From assembly GCA_023389055.1 (NCBI GenBank), contig JAEWFA010000016.1:1-64000 (forward strand): a DNA stretch of 64,000 nucleotides. Direction: 5' to 3'. The translations under genes and the position numbers were made by a program. The stretch is from Pseudomonadota bacterium. GTDB taxonomy: Bacteria > Pseudomonadota > Gammaproteobacteria > Burkholderiales > Burkholderiaceae_E. The notes under the pieces are model-generated. The model had not been told where the DNA came from. It saw only the letters and a program-made list of their open reading frames with translations, and did not search any database. Position 1 is the first letter of the stretch, and every line of letters starts with the position of its first letter. This document shows positions 1 to 9,157 of the stretch, piece after piece.

Positions 1-746
1 CGCCTGGGCAGCGACACGCGGCGCACCGGGCCCACGAGCCGCATCGCGCGCACGCGCTTGATCGCGGAAACGACGTACAGCGCGCCGCAGATCGGCCACC
101 AGCGGTCGCCGGCGTTCTCCATGAACCGCGTGCGATCGAGCCACTTCTGCGTTCGGCACGGCGGACGGTAGCAGCCGTAACGGCCCCGGTCGAATTCGAA
201 GCTGAGCAGCTTGAACCAGTCGCGCAACCGCGGCAGCGCGATGAACTGGCCGTCGCGCGGCACGAAGCAATCGCCAGCGAGCGCGCGCGCCCACCACTGG
301 CGCATGCCCCACAGGCTCACCGGATTGAAGCCCGAAACGATGACCCGCCCTTCGGGCCGCAGCACCCGGTCGACCTCGCGCAACACCCGGTGCGGGTCGG
401 CTGCGAACTCGAGGACGTGCGGCAGGACGACGAGGTCGAGCGATTCGGTGGCGATCGGCAACTCCTCGAACTGCTCGATCAGCAGGTCGGGAGCGACCCC
501 GTCGGCGAGATCTTCGGGACGGCACGCGTGCACTCGATGAGGCATCCGGTTGTCGCGCAACGCATCGAAACCGGGCGCGCCCAACTGCAGTGCGTGGAAT
601 CCGAACAGGTCGGACACCGTGGCGTCGAAATGCGCCTGCTGCCAGGCGAGCACGTAGCTCCCGGGCGGCGACGCGAGCCAGTTGCGCCACGCGCTGTCGC
701 CGACGCTCGCCGCGACCGGTTCCGAAAGCTTCTCCGCGTCGTTCAT
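1..746 (-). CDS. SAM-dependent methyltransferase (class I, methyltransferase-11 type), 3' end cut by window edge
   Basis: Reading leftward from ATG at 746, an open frame of about 248 codons runs off position 1, so the C-terminus is missing. The middle reads DLVVLPHVLEFAADP followed by LREVDRVLRPEGRVIVSGFNP, the post-motif I/III pattern of class I SAM methyltransferases. The usual glycine-rich motif I is degenerate (DLFGFHALQLG), which is common in this betaproteobacterial family found next to rnhA and gloB. Substrate unknown. It is divergent from mltD, 134 bp apart. The domain assignment is firm; the substrate is not. Confidence 0.8.
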   Translation of the reverse strand, partial: MNDAEKLSEPVAASVGDSAWRNWLASPPGSYVLAWQQAHFDATVSDLFGFHALQLGAPGFDALRDNRMPHRVHACRPEDLADGVAPDLLIEQFEELPIATESLDLVVLPHVLEFAADPHRVLREVDRVLRPEGRVIVSGFNPVSLWGMRQWWARALAGDCFVPRDGQFIALPRLRDWFKLLSFEFDRGRYGCYRPPCRTQKWLDRTRFMENAGDRWWPICGALYVVSAIKRVRAMRLVGPVRRVSLPR

Positions 747-805
747 GCGTACCGGCTCCCTTTGCCGCGTCCGGCCCATTGTACCGGCCGCACGGCGCTT
801 CCCGC

Positions 806-835
806 TTGACCGGCCCGATACGCATCCCGTAGGAT
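806..835 (+). promoter_or_regulatory. putative sigma-70 promoter of mltD
   Basis: TTGACC (806-811) and TAGGAT (830-835) are separated by 18 bp. A start of transcription near 842 would give a leader of about 39 nt before the mltD start at 881. This is read by eye and is only a motif match. Confidence 0.45.
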
Positions 836-880
836 CCGCGACGGTCCTGGCGAGCCAAATCAGACAGTTAGGGGGCATCG

Positions 881-2722
881 TTGTTGTCGATTCTCGAAAC
901 CTTGCCCCGTAACTCGCGACTGCTCGTCGCCGCGCTCGCACTGGTGCTCGCCGCCGGCTGCTCCACCGTCCGGATGGCGCCCGAGGCGGCGTCGATCGAC
1001 AAGGCACCCACCGCGCCCGCCGCCGGGGCTGCGGTGCCGGCAGGCGATGCGTCGCCGCTGGGGCCGCTGGCCCTCAAACCCGCGCTCGTCGACGAGGTTA
1101 CGACCTCCGTCGCTTCCGCGACGCCGGCGGCTCCCGCCCACGCCGATCTGTGGGAACGCATACGCGCCGGGTTCGCGATGCCCGAGTTGCCCACGCCGCT
1201 GGTCGAGGAGAAGGAACGCTTCTACCTGCAGCGTCCCGACTACCTGCAGCGAATGTTGGCTCGCGGCAGCCGCTACCTCTTCCACATCGTCGACGAGATC
1301 GAACGCCGCGGCATGCCGACCGAGCTGGCGCTGCTGCCTTTCGTCGAAAGCGCCATGAACCCCACCGCGCTCTCCAGCGCACGGGCAGCAGGCCTGTGGC
1401 AGTTCATCCCGTCGACGGGGCGCGCGTACAACCTGCAGCAGGACTGGTGGGTCGACAATCGGCGCGACGTCGTGAAGTCCACCGAGGCCGCGCTCGACTA
1501 TCTTCAGAAGATCTACGCACTCGCCGGCAACGACTGGTTCCTCGCGCTGGCTTCGTACAACTGGGGCGAGAACGCCGTTGCCCGAGCGATGCGCCGCAAC
1601 GAGTCGCGCGGCCTGCCCACGGACTACCTGTCGCTGACGATGCCGGCCGAGACGCGCCAGTACGTGCCGAAGCTCATCGCGCTGAAGAACATCGTGCTGC
1701 ACGCCGCCGAGCTCGGCGTCGAGTTGCCGCCGCTGCGCAACGAACCGTATTTCGTCACGATCGAAAAGACGCGTCCGATCGATCTCGCGCTCGCCGCGAA
1801 GTTCGCCGGCATGAGCGTTGCCGAGTTCGTCGCGCTGAACCCGGCGCACAACCGACCGGTGATCGCGGCAAGCCGCAACAACCAGATCAAGCTGCCGGCC
1901 GATCGCCTCGACGCGTTCCTGGAAGCGGTGGAACGCCACGGCCAGGCGAGCCGCGCCTTCGCGACCTGGCAGCCGCAGACGCTGCAGCCCGGCGAGACGA
2001 TCGAATCGATCGCCAGGCGCGCCGGCATCACGGCCGCCGAGCTGCTCGAGGCCAACGATCTGCGCCGGGGTCAACGGCTGCTCGCCGGAACCCGCATCCT
2101 CGCTCCGCAACGCAGCGTCGAGGACGAGACGCGACTGGATGGATTCGAAGGTCCGCGCGTCTACGAACTCGTCGAGCGGCCCGCCGCATGGCATCGGTTG
2201 CGCAAGGGCGAGACGCTCTCGGGCGTCGCGAACCGCTACGGCACGTCCGTCGCGCAGTTGCGCTCCTGGAACCGGGTCGGTGCGAAACCGCGTGTCGGCA
2301 CGCTGCTGAAGGTGCGGTCGGCGTCGACGCAGACCGTGCTCACCACCGAGAACGGCGACCGACGCGTCGTGCGCCGCAACGACGACGAGCCGAAGATCGT
2401 GCACGCGGTACTTCGCCGACAGGAACCCGCTGCCAGCGCCGGTCCCGACGACGAAGCCGAGCGGCCGAGCGCGGTGCGCGGATCGAAGGCGGCAACGGCC
2501 AGCCGGTCCGCTTCGAAGTCGTCGGCTTCGAAGACCGTGCGGGCGCAACCCCGAGCGGCGAAAAACGCCGACGCGCGAAAGCCGACCGCTGCGAAGACGC
2601 TCGCGGCGCGCCCCGCCGCGACGAAAACGACGCGATCCTCTTCCGCGACGGCCGCGGGCCGACCCGCGCGTGACGGTGCGAAGACCCCGGCGGCACGCAA
2701 GCGGGTGAACAAGAGGACGTGA
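881..2722 (+). CDS. mltD: membrane-bound lytic murein transglycosylase D (lipoprotein)
   Basis: 613 aa. The N-terminal signal ends in a lipobox (LVLAAGC, Cys27), so this is an inner-face outer-membrane lipoprotein. The lytic transglycosylase (SLT) domain spans roughly residues 125-260. Its catalytic Glu is E156 in LPFVESAMNP, followed by AAGLWQFIPSTGR. Three LysM-like peptidoglycan-binding repeats follow (about 290-345, 365-412 and 433-480). The last ~110 residues are an Ala/Lys/Arg/Ser-rich low-complexity tail longer than in E. coli MltD. It cleaves the MurNAc-GlcNAc bond with 1,6-anhydro formation. The start is TTG at 881, preceded by AGGGGG at the right distance; no ATG lies upstream of the signal peptide. 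Family call is secure. Confidence 0.92.
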   Translation: MLSILETLPRNSRLLVAALALVLAAGCSTVRMAPEAASIDKAPTAPAAGAAVPAGDASPLGPLALKPALVDEVTTSVASATPAAPAHADLWERIRAGFAMPELPTPLVEEKERFYLQRPDYLQRMLARGSRYLFHIVDEIERRGMPTELALLPFVESAMNPTALSSARAAGLWQFIPSTGRAYNLQQDWWVDNRRDVVKSTEAALDYLQKIYALAGNDWFLALASYNWGENAVARAMRRNESRGLPTDYLSLTMPAETRQYVPKLIALKNIVLHAAELGVELPPLRNEPYFVTIEKTRPIDLALAAKFAGMSVAEFVALNPAHNRPVIAASRNNQIKLPADRLDAFLEAVERHGQASRAFATWQPQTLQPGETIESIARRAGITAAELLEANDLRRGQRLLAGTRILAPQRSVEDETRLDGFEGPRVYELVERPAAWHRLRKGETLSGVANRYGTSVAQLRSWNRVGAKPRVGTLLKVRSASTQTVLTTENGDRRVVRRNDDEPKIVHAVLRRQEPAASAGPDDEAERPSAVRGSKAATASRSASKSSASKTVRAQPRAAKNADARKPTAAKTLAARPAATKTTRSSSATAAGRPARDGAKTPAARKRVNKRT

Positions 2723-2728
2723 AGAGGA

Positions 2729-2753
2729 AGGTGAAGGGGAAAGGGTGAAGGGT
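2729..2753 (+). repeat. GTGAAGG-type heptamer repeat at mltD/yejF convergent junction
   Basis: Two imperfect copies of a GTGAAGG/GGTGAAGGG unit follow the mltD stop codon, between the convergent ends of mltD and yejF. The same unit occurs as paired inverted arms at 17288-17383 and 44532-44604. Here the opposite arm is degenerate (ACCCCTCCC at the end of yejF). Confidence 0.6.
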
Positions 2754-2779
2754 CCGACTGCGACCAGCGATTCGTCCGG

Positions 2780-4366
2780 CTACACCCCTCCCTTGCCTTC
2801 CGCCGCCCCGAGCAACTCGATGGTGTACGGCTCGCGCGGCGCGGCGAACAGGCGATCGGTCTCGCCTGCTTCGACGATCCGGCCGTCCTTCATCACGATC
2901 ACGTGGTGCGCCATCGCGCGGATCACGGCGAGGTCGTGCGTGATGAAGACGTACGCGATCCGATAGCGTCGCTGCAGCGACGACAGCAGTTCCAGCACCT
3001 GCTGCTGCACCGAGACGTCGAGCGCCGAAGTCGGCTCGTCGAGCACCAGCAGGTCGGGACGCAGGATCGCGGCGCGCGCGATCGAGATGCGTTGGCGCTG
3101 CCCGCCCGAGAATTCGTGCGGATAGCGTTCCAGCGCACCGGCATCGAGCCCCACCTCCTCGAGCATCTTCGTCACGGCCGCGCGACGCTCGTCCGCGGAC
3201 AACTGCGGCTCGTGCAGCGCGACCCCCTCCTCGACGATCTGCAGCACGGTTCGACGCGGAGACAAGGAATGGAAGGGATCCTGGAACACGATCTGCAGGT
3301 TGCGCCGCCGGGCGCGCAAGGCGCGCGCGCCCAGCTCGTCGAGGCGCGCTCCGTCGAAGCGGATCTCCCCGTGCGTCTCGCCCTGCGCCAGGCGCAGCAG
3401 CGTCAGCCCCAGCGTGCTCTTGCCGGAGCCCGACTCGCCGACGATGCCCAGGGTCTGGCCGCGCGCGACGCTCAGGTCGACGTCGCGCACCGCTTCGAAA
3501 CGACGCTTTCGGAACCAGGAATCGCCGATGGCGAAGCGGCAGCCGACGCCGCGCGCCTGCAGTAGCGCAGGCGCCGAGGGATCGGCCGGCGCGATCGAGC
3601 GTCGGGGACGACTCTCGATCAGCATCCGCGTGTACGGCTGGCGCGGCGCATCGAACAGCGCCTGCGTCGGCGCCTGCTCGACGAGACGGCCGTCCTTCAT
3701 CACCGCCACGCGATCGGCAAAGGAGCGCACGAGCGGAAGATCGTGCGTGATCAGCAGTACCGACATCCCGAAGTCGCGCTGCAACTCGTCGAGCAGTTCG
3801 ACGATGCGCCTTTGCACGGTGACGTCCAGCGCCGTGGTCGGCTCGTCGGCCACGAGCAGCTTCGGCGAGCAGGCGAGCGCCATCGCGATCATCGCGCGCT
3901 GGCGCTGTCCGCCGGAAAGCTGGTGCGGAAAACTGGAGAATCGGCGCTTCGGCTCGGGCACGCGCGTGCGCTCGAGCAACTCGATCGCGCGGCGCGTCGC
4001 GTGCGCGCGCGAGACGCCTTCGTGACGTTCGATCGCCTCGCAGATCTGGTCGCCGATCGGATAGAGCGGGTTCAGCGCGCTCATCGGCTCCTGGAAGATC
4101 ATCGCGATCTCCCGGCCGCGCACGCCGCGCAGCTCGCGCTCGCTCGCGCCGAGCAGCTCGCGTCCTTCGAAGCGCACCGTGCCCGAATACCGGGCGTCGG
4201 CATTGAGCCGCAGCACCGACAGCGCGGTGACGGTCTTGCCCGAGCCCGACTCGCCGACGAGCGCGAATTTCTCGCCGGCTCGCACGTCGAAGGAGATGCG
4301 GTCGACGACTCGCGTCGATCCGCTCGCTCCGACGAACTCGACGACGAGGTCGCGCACCGACAGCAT
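2780..4366 (-). CDS. yejF: peptide/microcin C-type ABC transporter, duplicated ATPase subunit
   Basis: 528 aa from ATG 4366 (E. coli YejF is almost the same length); an upstream ATG at 4408 would only add a shadow of yejE coding sequence. Two full nucleotide-binding domains lie in tandem. The first has Walker A GESGSGKT (38-45), signature LSGGQRQR (150-157) and LLVADEP. The second has Walker A GESGSGKS (310-317), FSGGQRQR and LLVLDEP. It energises YejBE for import of oligopeptides bound by YejA. Last gene of the operon yejABEF; it overlaps the end of yejE. It ends in a convergent junction with mltD. Confidence 0.92.
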   Translation of the reverse strand: MLSVRDLVVEFVGASGSTRVVDRISFDVRAGEKFALVGESGSGKTVTALSVLRLNADARYSGTVRFEGRELLGASERELRGVRGREIAMIFQEPMSALNPLYPIGDQICEAIERHEGVSRAHATRRAIELLERTRVPEPKRRFSSFPHQLSGGQRQRAMIAMALACSPKLLVADEPTTALDVTVQRRIVELLDELQRDFGMSVLLITHDLPLVRSFADRVAVMKDGRLVEQAPTQALFDAPRQPYTRMLIESRPRRSIAPADPSAPALLQARGVGCRFAIGDSWFRKRRFEAVRDVDLSVARGQTLGIVGESGSGKSTLGLTLLRLAQGETHGEIRFDGARLDELGARALRARRRNLQIVFQDPFHSLSPRRTVLQIVEEGVALHEPQLSADERRAAVTKMLEEVGLDAGALERYPHEFSGGQRQRISIARAAILRPDLLVLDEPTSALDVSVQQQVLELLSSLQRRYRIAYVFITHDLAVIRAMAHHVIVMKDGRIVEAGETDRLFAAPREPYTIELLGAAEGKGGV

Positions 4367-4382
4367 CGCTTCGCCGCCGGTT

Positions 4383-5459
4383 TCAGCCCTTGCGCGTGTC
4401 GAGCGCATCGCGCAACGCCTCTCCGATGAAGATCAGCAGCATCAACGTGCCGACGAGCACCACGAAGGTGCCGAGCGAGATCCACCATGCGTCGAGGTTC
4501 GCCTTGCCCTGCGCGAGCAGCTCCCCCAGGCTCGGCGTCGACGGCGGGACGCCCAGGCCGAGGAAATCGAGGCTGGTCAGCGCGACGATCGCCGCGCTCA
4601 TCCGGAACGGCAGGAACGCGATGACCGGCGTCAGCGAATTCGGCAGCACGTGGCGCCAGATGATCTGTCCGTTCGACAGGCCCAGCGCGCGTGCGGCCGT
4701 CACGTACTCGAGCTGGCGATTGCGCAGGAACTCCGCGCGCACGTAGTCGGACAGGCCGATCCAGCTGAACAGCGACAGGATCGCGAGCAGGATCCAGATG
4801 CTCGGCTCGAACATCGACGCGAGGATCAGCAACAGGTACAGCTCGGGAATCGATCCCCAGATCTCGACCAGGCGCTGCATCGCGAGATCGAGGCGTCCGC
4901 CAAAGAAGCCCTGCACCGCGCCGGCGACGATGCCCAGCGCAACGCCGATCGCGGTGAGCGCCAGGCCGAACAATACCGAGATGCGAAAGCCGTAGAGCAG
5001 CCGGGCGAGCACGTCGCGGCCGCGGTCATCCGTGCCGAGCCAGTTCTCCTGCGACGGGGGTGCCGGATTCGGGCTTGCGGCGAAGTAGTTGATCGTGTCG
5101 AAGCGATACCGGTTCGGAGGGAACCACGCCCAGTTGCCGTCGCGCGAGAGCCGCTCGCGAATGAACGGGTCGAGATAGTCGGTCGCGGTGCGGAAGTCGC
5201 CCCCGAAGGTCGTCTCCGGATAATCGTGAACCAGCGGGACGTACAGTTTGCCCTCGTAGCGCACGAGGATCGGGCGATCGTTCGACAGCACCTCGGCGAC
5301 CAGGCTCAGGCCGAAGATCGCAATGAAAAGCCACAAGCTCCAGTAACCGCGGCGATTCGCGCGGAAACGCAGCCAGGCGCGCCGGCGCGGCGACAGCGAC
5401 ACGCGCGGCGGGCGCAGCCCGACGAGCGCGTCGCCGGCGAGCGCTGCGTTCGAACTCAC
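4383..5459 (-). CDS. yejE: peptide ABC transporter permease
   Basis: 358 aa from GTG at 5459, which overlaps the TGA of yejB (GTGA). The open frame extends further upstream but only as a shadow of yejB. BPD_transp_1 permease of the OppC type: an N-terminal membrane anchor, a periplasmic loop with ENWLGTDDRGRDVLARLLYG, then five or so membrane spans with the EAA loop (EFLRNRQLEYVTAARALGLS). It forms the heterodimeric channel with YejB. Confidence 0.9.
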   Translation of the reverse strand: MSSNAALAGDALVGLRPPRVSLSPRRRAWLRFRANRRGYWSLWLFIAIFGLSLVAEVLSNDRPILVRYEGKLYVPLVHDYPETTFGGDFRTATDYLDPFIRERLSRDGNWAWFPPNRYRFDTINYFAASPNPAPPSQENWLGTDDRGRDVLARLLYGFRISVLFGLALTAIGVALGIVAGAVQGFFGGRLDLAMQRLVEIWGSIPELYLLLILASMFEPSIWILLAILSLFSWIGLSDYVRAEFLRNRQLEYVTAARALGLSNGQIIWRHVLPNSLTPVIAFLPFRMSAAIVALTSLDFLGLGVPPSTPSLGELLAQGKANLDAWWISLGTFVVLVGTLMLLIFIGEALRDALDTRKG

Positions 5460-6502
5460 CGTGCGCCCGCCGTGAACTTCACGCGAGGATCGACCCACGT
5501 ATAGGCGAGGTCGGTGAGCAGCTTGGCGACGAGACCGAGCAGCGAGAAGACGTACAGCGTGCCGAGCACGACCGGGTAGTCGCGTCGGATCACCGCTTCG
5601 TACGACAGCAGCCCCAGCCCGTCGAGCGAGAACAGCGTCTCGATCAACAGCGAGCCGGTGAAGAACGCGCCGATGAACGCCGCCGGGAAGGCGGTGACCA
5701 GCGGGATCAGCGCGTTGCGGAACACGTGCTTGTAGAACACGCGCCGCTCGCTCAGGCCCTTCGCGCGCGCGGTCAGCACGTACTGCTTGCGGATCTCCTC
5801 CAGGAACGTGTTCTTCGTGAGCATCGTCGTCACGGCGAAGCTGCCGACGACCAGGCAGGCCAGCGGCATCGCGAGGTGCCAGAAGTAGTCGAGCACCTTG
5901 CCGGCGAGTGTCAACTGGTCGAAATCGTCCGAGATGAGGCCGCGCAGCGGAAAGATCTGCCAGAAGCTGCCTCCGCCGAACAGCACGAGCAGCAGCACGC
6001 CGAGCACGAAGCCGGGAATCGCGTACCCGACCAGGATCGCCACCGACGTCCACAGGTCGAAGCGCGACCCGTGACGCACCGCCTTCGCGATGCCCAGCGG
6101 GATCGATACCGCGTACACCAGCAGGAAGCTCCACAGCCCGAGGCTCACCGATACCGGCATCTTCTCGACGATCAGCGCCCAGACGCTCTTGTGATGCAGG
6201 TAGCTGGTGCCGAGGTCGAATACCGCGTAGTTGCGCAGCATCGTGGCGAAACGCTCGGGCGCCGGCCGGTCGAAGCCGTACATCCGCCGGATCTCTTCGA
6301 TCTGCTGCGGGTCGACGCCCTGCGCGCCTCGGTACCCGCCGGTGGCCGCGACCTCGCCCCCGCCGAGCCCGCCGCGCAGTTCGCGCACGAGTTGCTCGAC
6401 CGGCCCGCCGGGGACGAATTGAATGATCACGAACGAAACGAGGAGGATCCCGATCAGCGTGGGGATCATCAACAACAGGCGCTTGGCGACGTAGACGAGC
6501 AT
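5456..6502 (-). CDS. yejB: peptide ABC transporter permease
   Basis: 348 aa from ATG 6502, four bases after the yejA stop. It begins MLVYVAKRLLLMIPTLIGI, a typical OppB/DppB first membrane segment, followed by QFVPGGPVEQL. The EAA cytoplasmic loop is visible (KQYVLTARAKGLSERRVFYKH). It pairs with YejE. The compact spacing to yejA and yejE supports one transcript. Confidence 0.91.
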   Translation of the reverse strand: MLVYVAKRLLLMIPTLIGILLVSFVIIQFVPGGPVEQLVRELRGGLGGGEVAATGGYRGAQGVDPQQIEEIRRMYGFDRPAPERFATMLRNYAVFDLGTSYLHHKSVWALIVEKMPVSVSLGLWSFLLVYAVSIPLGIAKAVRHGSRFDLWTSVAILVGYAIPGFVLGVLLLVLFGGGSFWQIFPLRGLISDDFDQLTLAGKVLDYFWHLAMPLACLVVGSFAVTTMLTKNTFLEEIRKQYVLTARAKGLSERRVFYKHVFRNALIPLVTAFPAAFIGAFFTGSLLIETLFSLDGLGLLSYEAVIRRDYPVVLGTLYVFSLLGLVAKLLTDLAYTWVDPRVKFTAGAR

Positions 6503-6506
6503 CGGG

Positions 6507-8330
6507 CTAGCGGCGCTCCCACCACGCCTGCAGGGCCCACGGCTCGGCCGCGTAGTACAGCGGCAGCGTCCTCGGATGCGCGAGCCTGCTCCAGTACGCG
6601 ACGCGATGCGCCGGCGCGTAGAAGTGCGGAACCAGGTACCAACCGGCGCGCAGCACCCGATCGAGAGCGCGCGCAGCGACGACCAGTTCCTCGCGCGTCT
6701 CGCTCTGCAGCAAGCGCTGCACGATCGCATCGACGACCGGGTCGCGGATGCCTGCCAGGTTGTCCGAGCCCGTCTCGCCGGCCGACGCCGACGTGAAGCG
6801 CTCGATCAGTTCATTTCCCGGCGTCTGGCTCGCCGAGTACAGCGCCACCGTCACGTCGAAGTCGTAGTCGTCGAGCCGCTTCTGGAACAGCGCCGGATCG
6901 GTGACGCGAAGGCTCGCGGCGATGCCGAGCTTGCCCAGGTTGCGTGCCCAGGTGACGGCAATGCGCTCGAGCCCCTTGGAGTAGCTGAGGATCTCGAACT
7001 CGAACGGACGGCCGGCTGCGTTGCGCAGCACGCCGTCGTCGTCGACCTTCCAGCCGGCCTCGTCGAGCAGCGCCAGCGCTTCGCGCAGGTTCTCCCGCAG
7101 GCTGTGCGGCGGATTCGTGTCGGGCGGCAGCACCGCTTCGCCGAATGCGGCCGGATCGATCCGGTCGCGAAACGGCTCCAGCAGCGCCATCTCGGCAGGC
7201 GCAGGCTTGCCCCGCGCCTCCATGTCGCTGTTCGTGAAGTAGCTTCGGCTGCGCACGTACTGCCCGTAGAACACCTGGCGGTTCATCCACTCGAAATCGA
7301 AGGCAAGCGCCAGCGCGTGGCGCACGCGCACGTCGGCGAATTCGGGGCGGCGCAGGTTCATCACGAAGCCCTGCATGCCGGCGGAGTTCGAATGCGCGAA
7401 CTCGCGCTTGGCGATCGCGCCCGAGTCGTACTGGCGCCCGGTGTGCCCGCGCGCCCAGTTGCGCGCCGAATTCTCGGCGATCCAGTCGAACTCCCCCGCC
7501 TTGAATGCCTCCATTCGCGCGGTCTCGTCCTTGTAGTACTTGTAGACGACGCGATCGAAGTTGAACATGCCGCGGCGCACGTTCAGGTCGCGCGCCCAAT
7601 GATCCGGATCACGGCGAAACGTGATCGAGCGCCCCCAGTCCGTGCGCTCGACGCGGTACGGTCCGCTGGCGATCGGCTCGTCGCGCGCGATCTCGTCGAA
7701 GGGCCGACCGGCGCCCCACGTGCGCGAGAACACCGGCAACTGCATGCCGATGATCATGTGCAGTTCGTGGTTGCGGCGCTTGAACTCGAACCGGATCGTG
7801 CGCTCGTCGACCTCGACGGCGCGAGCGACGTCGCCGAAGTACTGACGGAAGCGCGGATGCGCCTTCGCCCCGACGAGCGTCTCGAACGAATGCTTCACGT
7901 CGGCCGCGGTCACCGCATCGCCGTTGGAGAAACGCGCTTTCGGGTTCAGGTGGAACGTGATCGACAGTCCGTCGGCGGCGAAATGCATGTCGTCGGCGAG
8001 CAGCCCGTACATCGTGAACGGCTCGTCCTGGCTGCCCTCGGCCAGCGTCTCGAACATCAGCACGACGAGGCCTTCGGCGGCGATGCCGCGCAGCGTGAAC
8101 GGATTGAGCTTGTCGAAGGATCCGAAGCCGGCGAGGTTCAGCGTGCCGCCCTTCGGGGCATCGGGATTCACGTAATCGAAGTGCGCGAAACCTGCGGGAT
8201 ATTTCGGCGTGTCGCCCCAGGCAAGCGCGTATTCGGCCCGGGCAATGCTCATCGACAGCGACAGCACGAACGCGGCGGCCAGCGCGAGCGGCGCGCGCAA
8301 GCGGCACAACGCGCGTGCGACAATTGACAT
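6507..8330 (-). CDS. yejA: periplasmic oligopeptide-binding protein
   Basis: 607 aa with an N-terminal signal peptide (hydrophobic stretch ending SMSIARA, cleavage before EYALAWG). SBP_bac_5 (family 5 solute-binding) architecture, with family features such as DAPKGGTLNLAGFGSFDKLNPF and the C-terminal VPHFYAPAHRVAYW. Length matches E. coli YejA. It binds oligopeptides (microcin C in E. coli) in the periplasm and delivers them to YejBEF. First gene of the operon and divergent from fabI, only 29 bp away, so the two promoters must overlap. Confidence 0.91.
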   Translation of the reverse strand: MSIVARALCRLRAPLALAAAFVLSLSMSIARAEYALAWGDTPKYPAGFAHFDYVNPDAPKGGTLNLAGFGSFDKLNPFTLRGIAAEGLVVLMFETLAEGSQDEPFTMYGLLADDMHFAADGLSITFHLNPKARFSNGDAVTAADVKHSFETLVGAKAHPRFRQYFGDVARAVEVDERTIRFEFKRRNHELHMIIGMQLPVFSRTWGAGRPFDEIARDEPIASGPYRVERTDWGRSITFRRDPDHWARDLNVRRGMFNFDRVVYKYYKDETARMEAFKAGEFDWIAENSARNWARGHTGRQYDSGAIAKREFAHSNSAGMQGFVMNLRRPEFADVRVRHALALAFDFEWMNRQVFYGQYVRSRSYFTNSDMEARGKPAPAEMALLEPFRDRIDPAAFGEAVLPPDTNPPHSLRENLREALALLDEAGWKVDDDGVLRNAAGRPFEFEILSYSKGLERIAVTWARNLGKLGIAASLRVTDPALFQKRLDDYDFDVTVALYSASQTPGNELIERFTSASAGETGSDNLAGIRDPVVDAIVQRLLQSETREELVVAARALDRVLRAGWYLVPHFYAPAHRVAYWSRLAHPRTLPLYYAAEPWALQAWWERR

Positions 8331-8359
8331 CGGCCAGAATTCTAGCGGAGGCGCAACGA

Positions 8360-9154
8360 ATGGGATTCCTCAGCGGCAAGCGGATCCTGATCACGGGACT
8401 GCTGTCGAACCGGTCGATCGCGTACGGAATCGCACGCAAGTGCCACGAACAGGGTGCCGAACTCGCGTTCACCTTCCAGAACGAGCGCTTCCGCGAGCGC
8501 GTCAGCGACATGGCGGCGACCTTCGGTTCTTCGCAGGTCTTCGCCTGCGACGTCGCCGAAGACGCGCAGATCGATGCGCTGTTCGCCTCGCTCGCCGAAC
8601 GCTGGGACGGCCTCGACGGCCTCGTCCACGCCATCGCATTCGCGCCGCGCGAGGCGATCGCCGGGCGCTTTCTCGAAGGCGCCAGTCGCGAGGCGTTCCG
8701 CGTCGCGCAGGACATCTCCGCCTGGAGCTTCGTCGCCCTCGCCAAGGGCGCACAGGCGCTGATGCAGGGCCGCAACGGTGCGCTGCTCACGCTGAGCTAC
8801 CTCGGCGCGGTACGGGTCGTCCCGCACTACAACACGATGGGCCTCGCCAAGGCGAGCCTCGAGGCCGCCGTGCGCTACCTGGCCGCCGACCTCGGCCCGC
8901 AGGGCACGCGCGTGAACGCGATTTCCGCCGGTCCCATTCGCACGCTGGCCGCCAGCGGCATCCAGGATTTTTCGAAGATCCTAGATCACGTCAGCGCGAA
9001 CGCCCCGCTTCGGCGCAACGTCACGATCGACGACGTCGGAAACGCGGCGGCCTTCCTGTTGTCCGATCTCGCCGGCGGAATCACCGCGCAGGTCACTTAC
9101 GTCGATGCGGGTTTCAGCGAGGTTGCCGGAGGGATTCCCGGCGTGGAGACCTGA
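8360..9154 (+). CDS. fabI: enoyl-[acyl-carrier-protein] reductase (NADH), FabI type
   Basis: 264 aa. The last step of each fatty-acid elongation cycle, reducing trans-2-enoyl-ACP. It begins MGFLSGKRILITGLLSNRSI, the FabI-specific Rossmann start. The catalytic Tyr-x6-Lys is Y157/K164 in HYNTMGLAKAS, with the second Tyr of the active site at Y147 in SYLGA. ATG 8360 is chosen because GGAGG precedes it by 9 nt; an upstream GTG at 8315 would lie inside yejA's 5' end. Three bases separate it from selD, suggesting cotranscription. Confidence 0.95.
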   Translation: MGFLSGKRILITGLLSNRSIAYGIARKCHEQGAELAFTFQNERFRERVSDMAATFGSSQVFACDVAEDAQIDALFASLAERWDGLDGLVHAIAFAPREAIAGRFLEGASREAFRVAQDISAWSFVALAKGAQALMQGRNGALLTLSYLGAVRVVPHYNTMGLAKASLEAAVRYLAADLGPQGTRVNAISAGPIRTLAASGIQDFSKILDHVSANAPLRRNVTIDDVGNAAAFLLSDLAGGITAQVTYVDAGFSEVAGGIPGVET

Positions 9155-9157
9155 TCG

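Noticed and set aside
860..2548. Long open frame on the minus strand opposite mltD
   Set aside because: Arg/Gly/Val/His-rich composition with no domain, lying fully antisense to a clearly recognised gene; a usual by-product of high GC.
4179..5504. Long open plus-strand frame opposite yejE/yejF
   Set aside because: Antisense to well-matched transporter genes; composition (Arg, Gln, Glu, Asp, His) typical of reverse-complement frames here.
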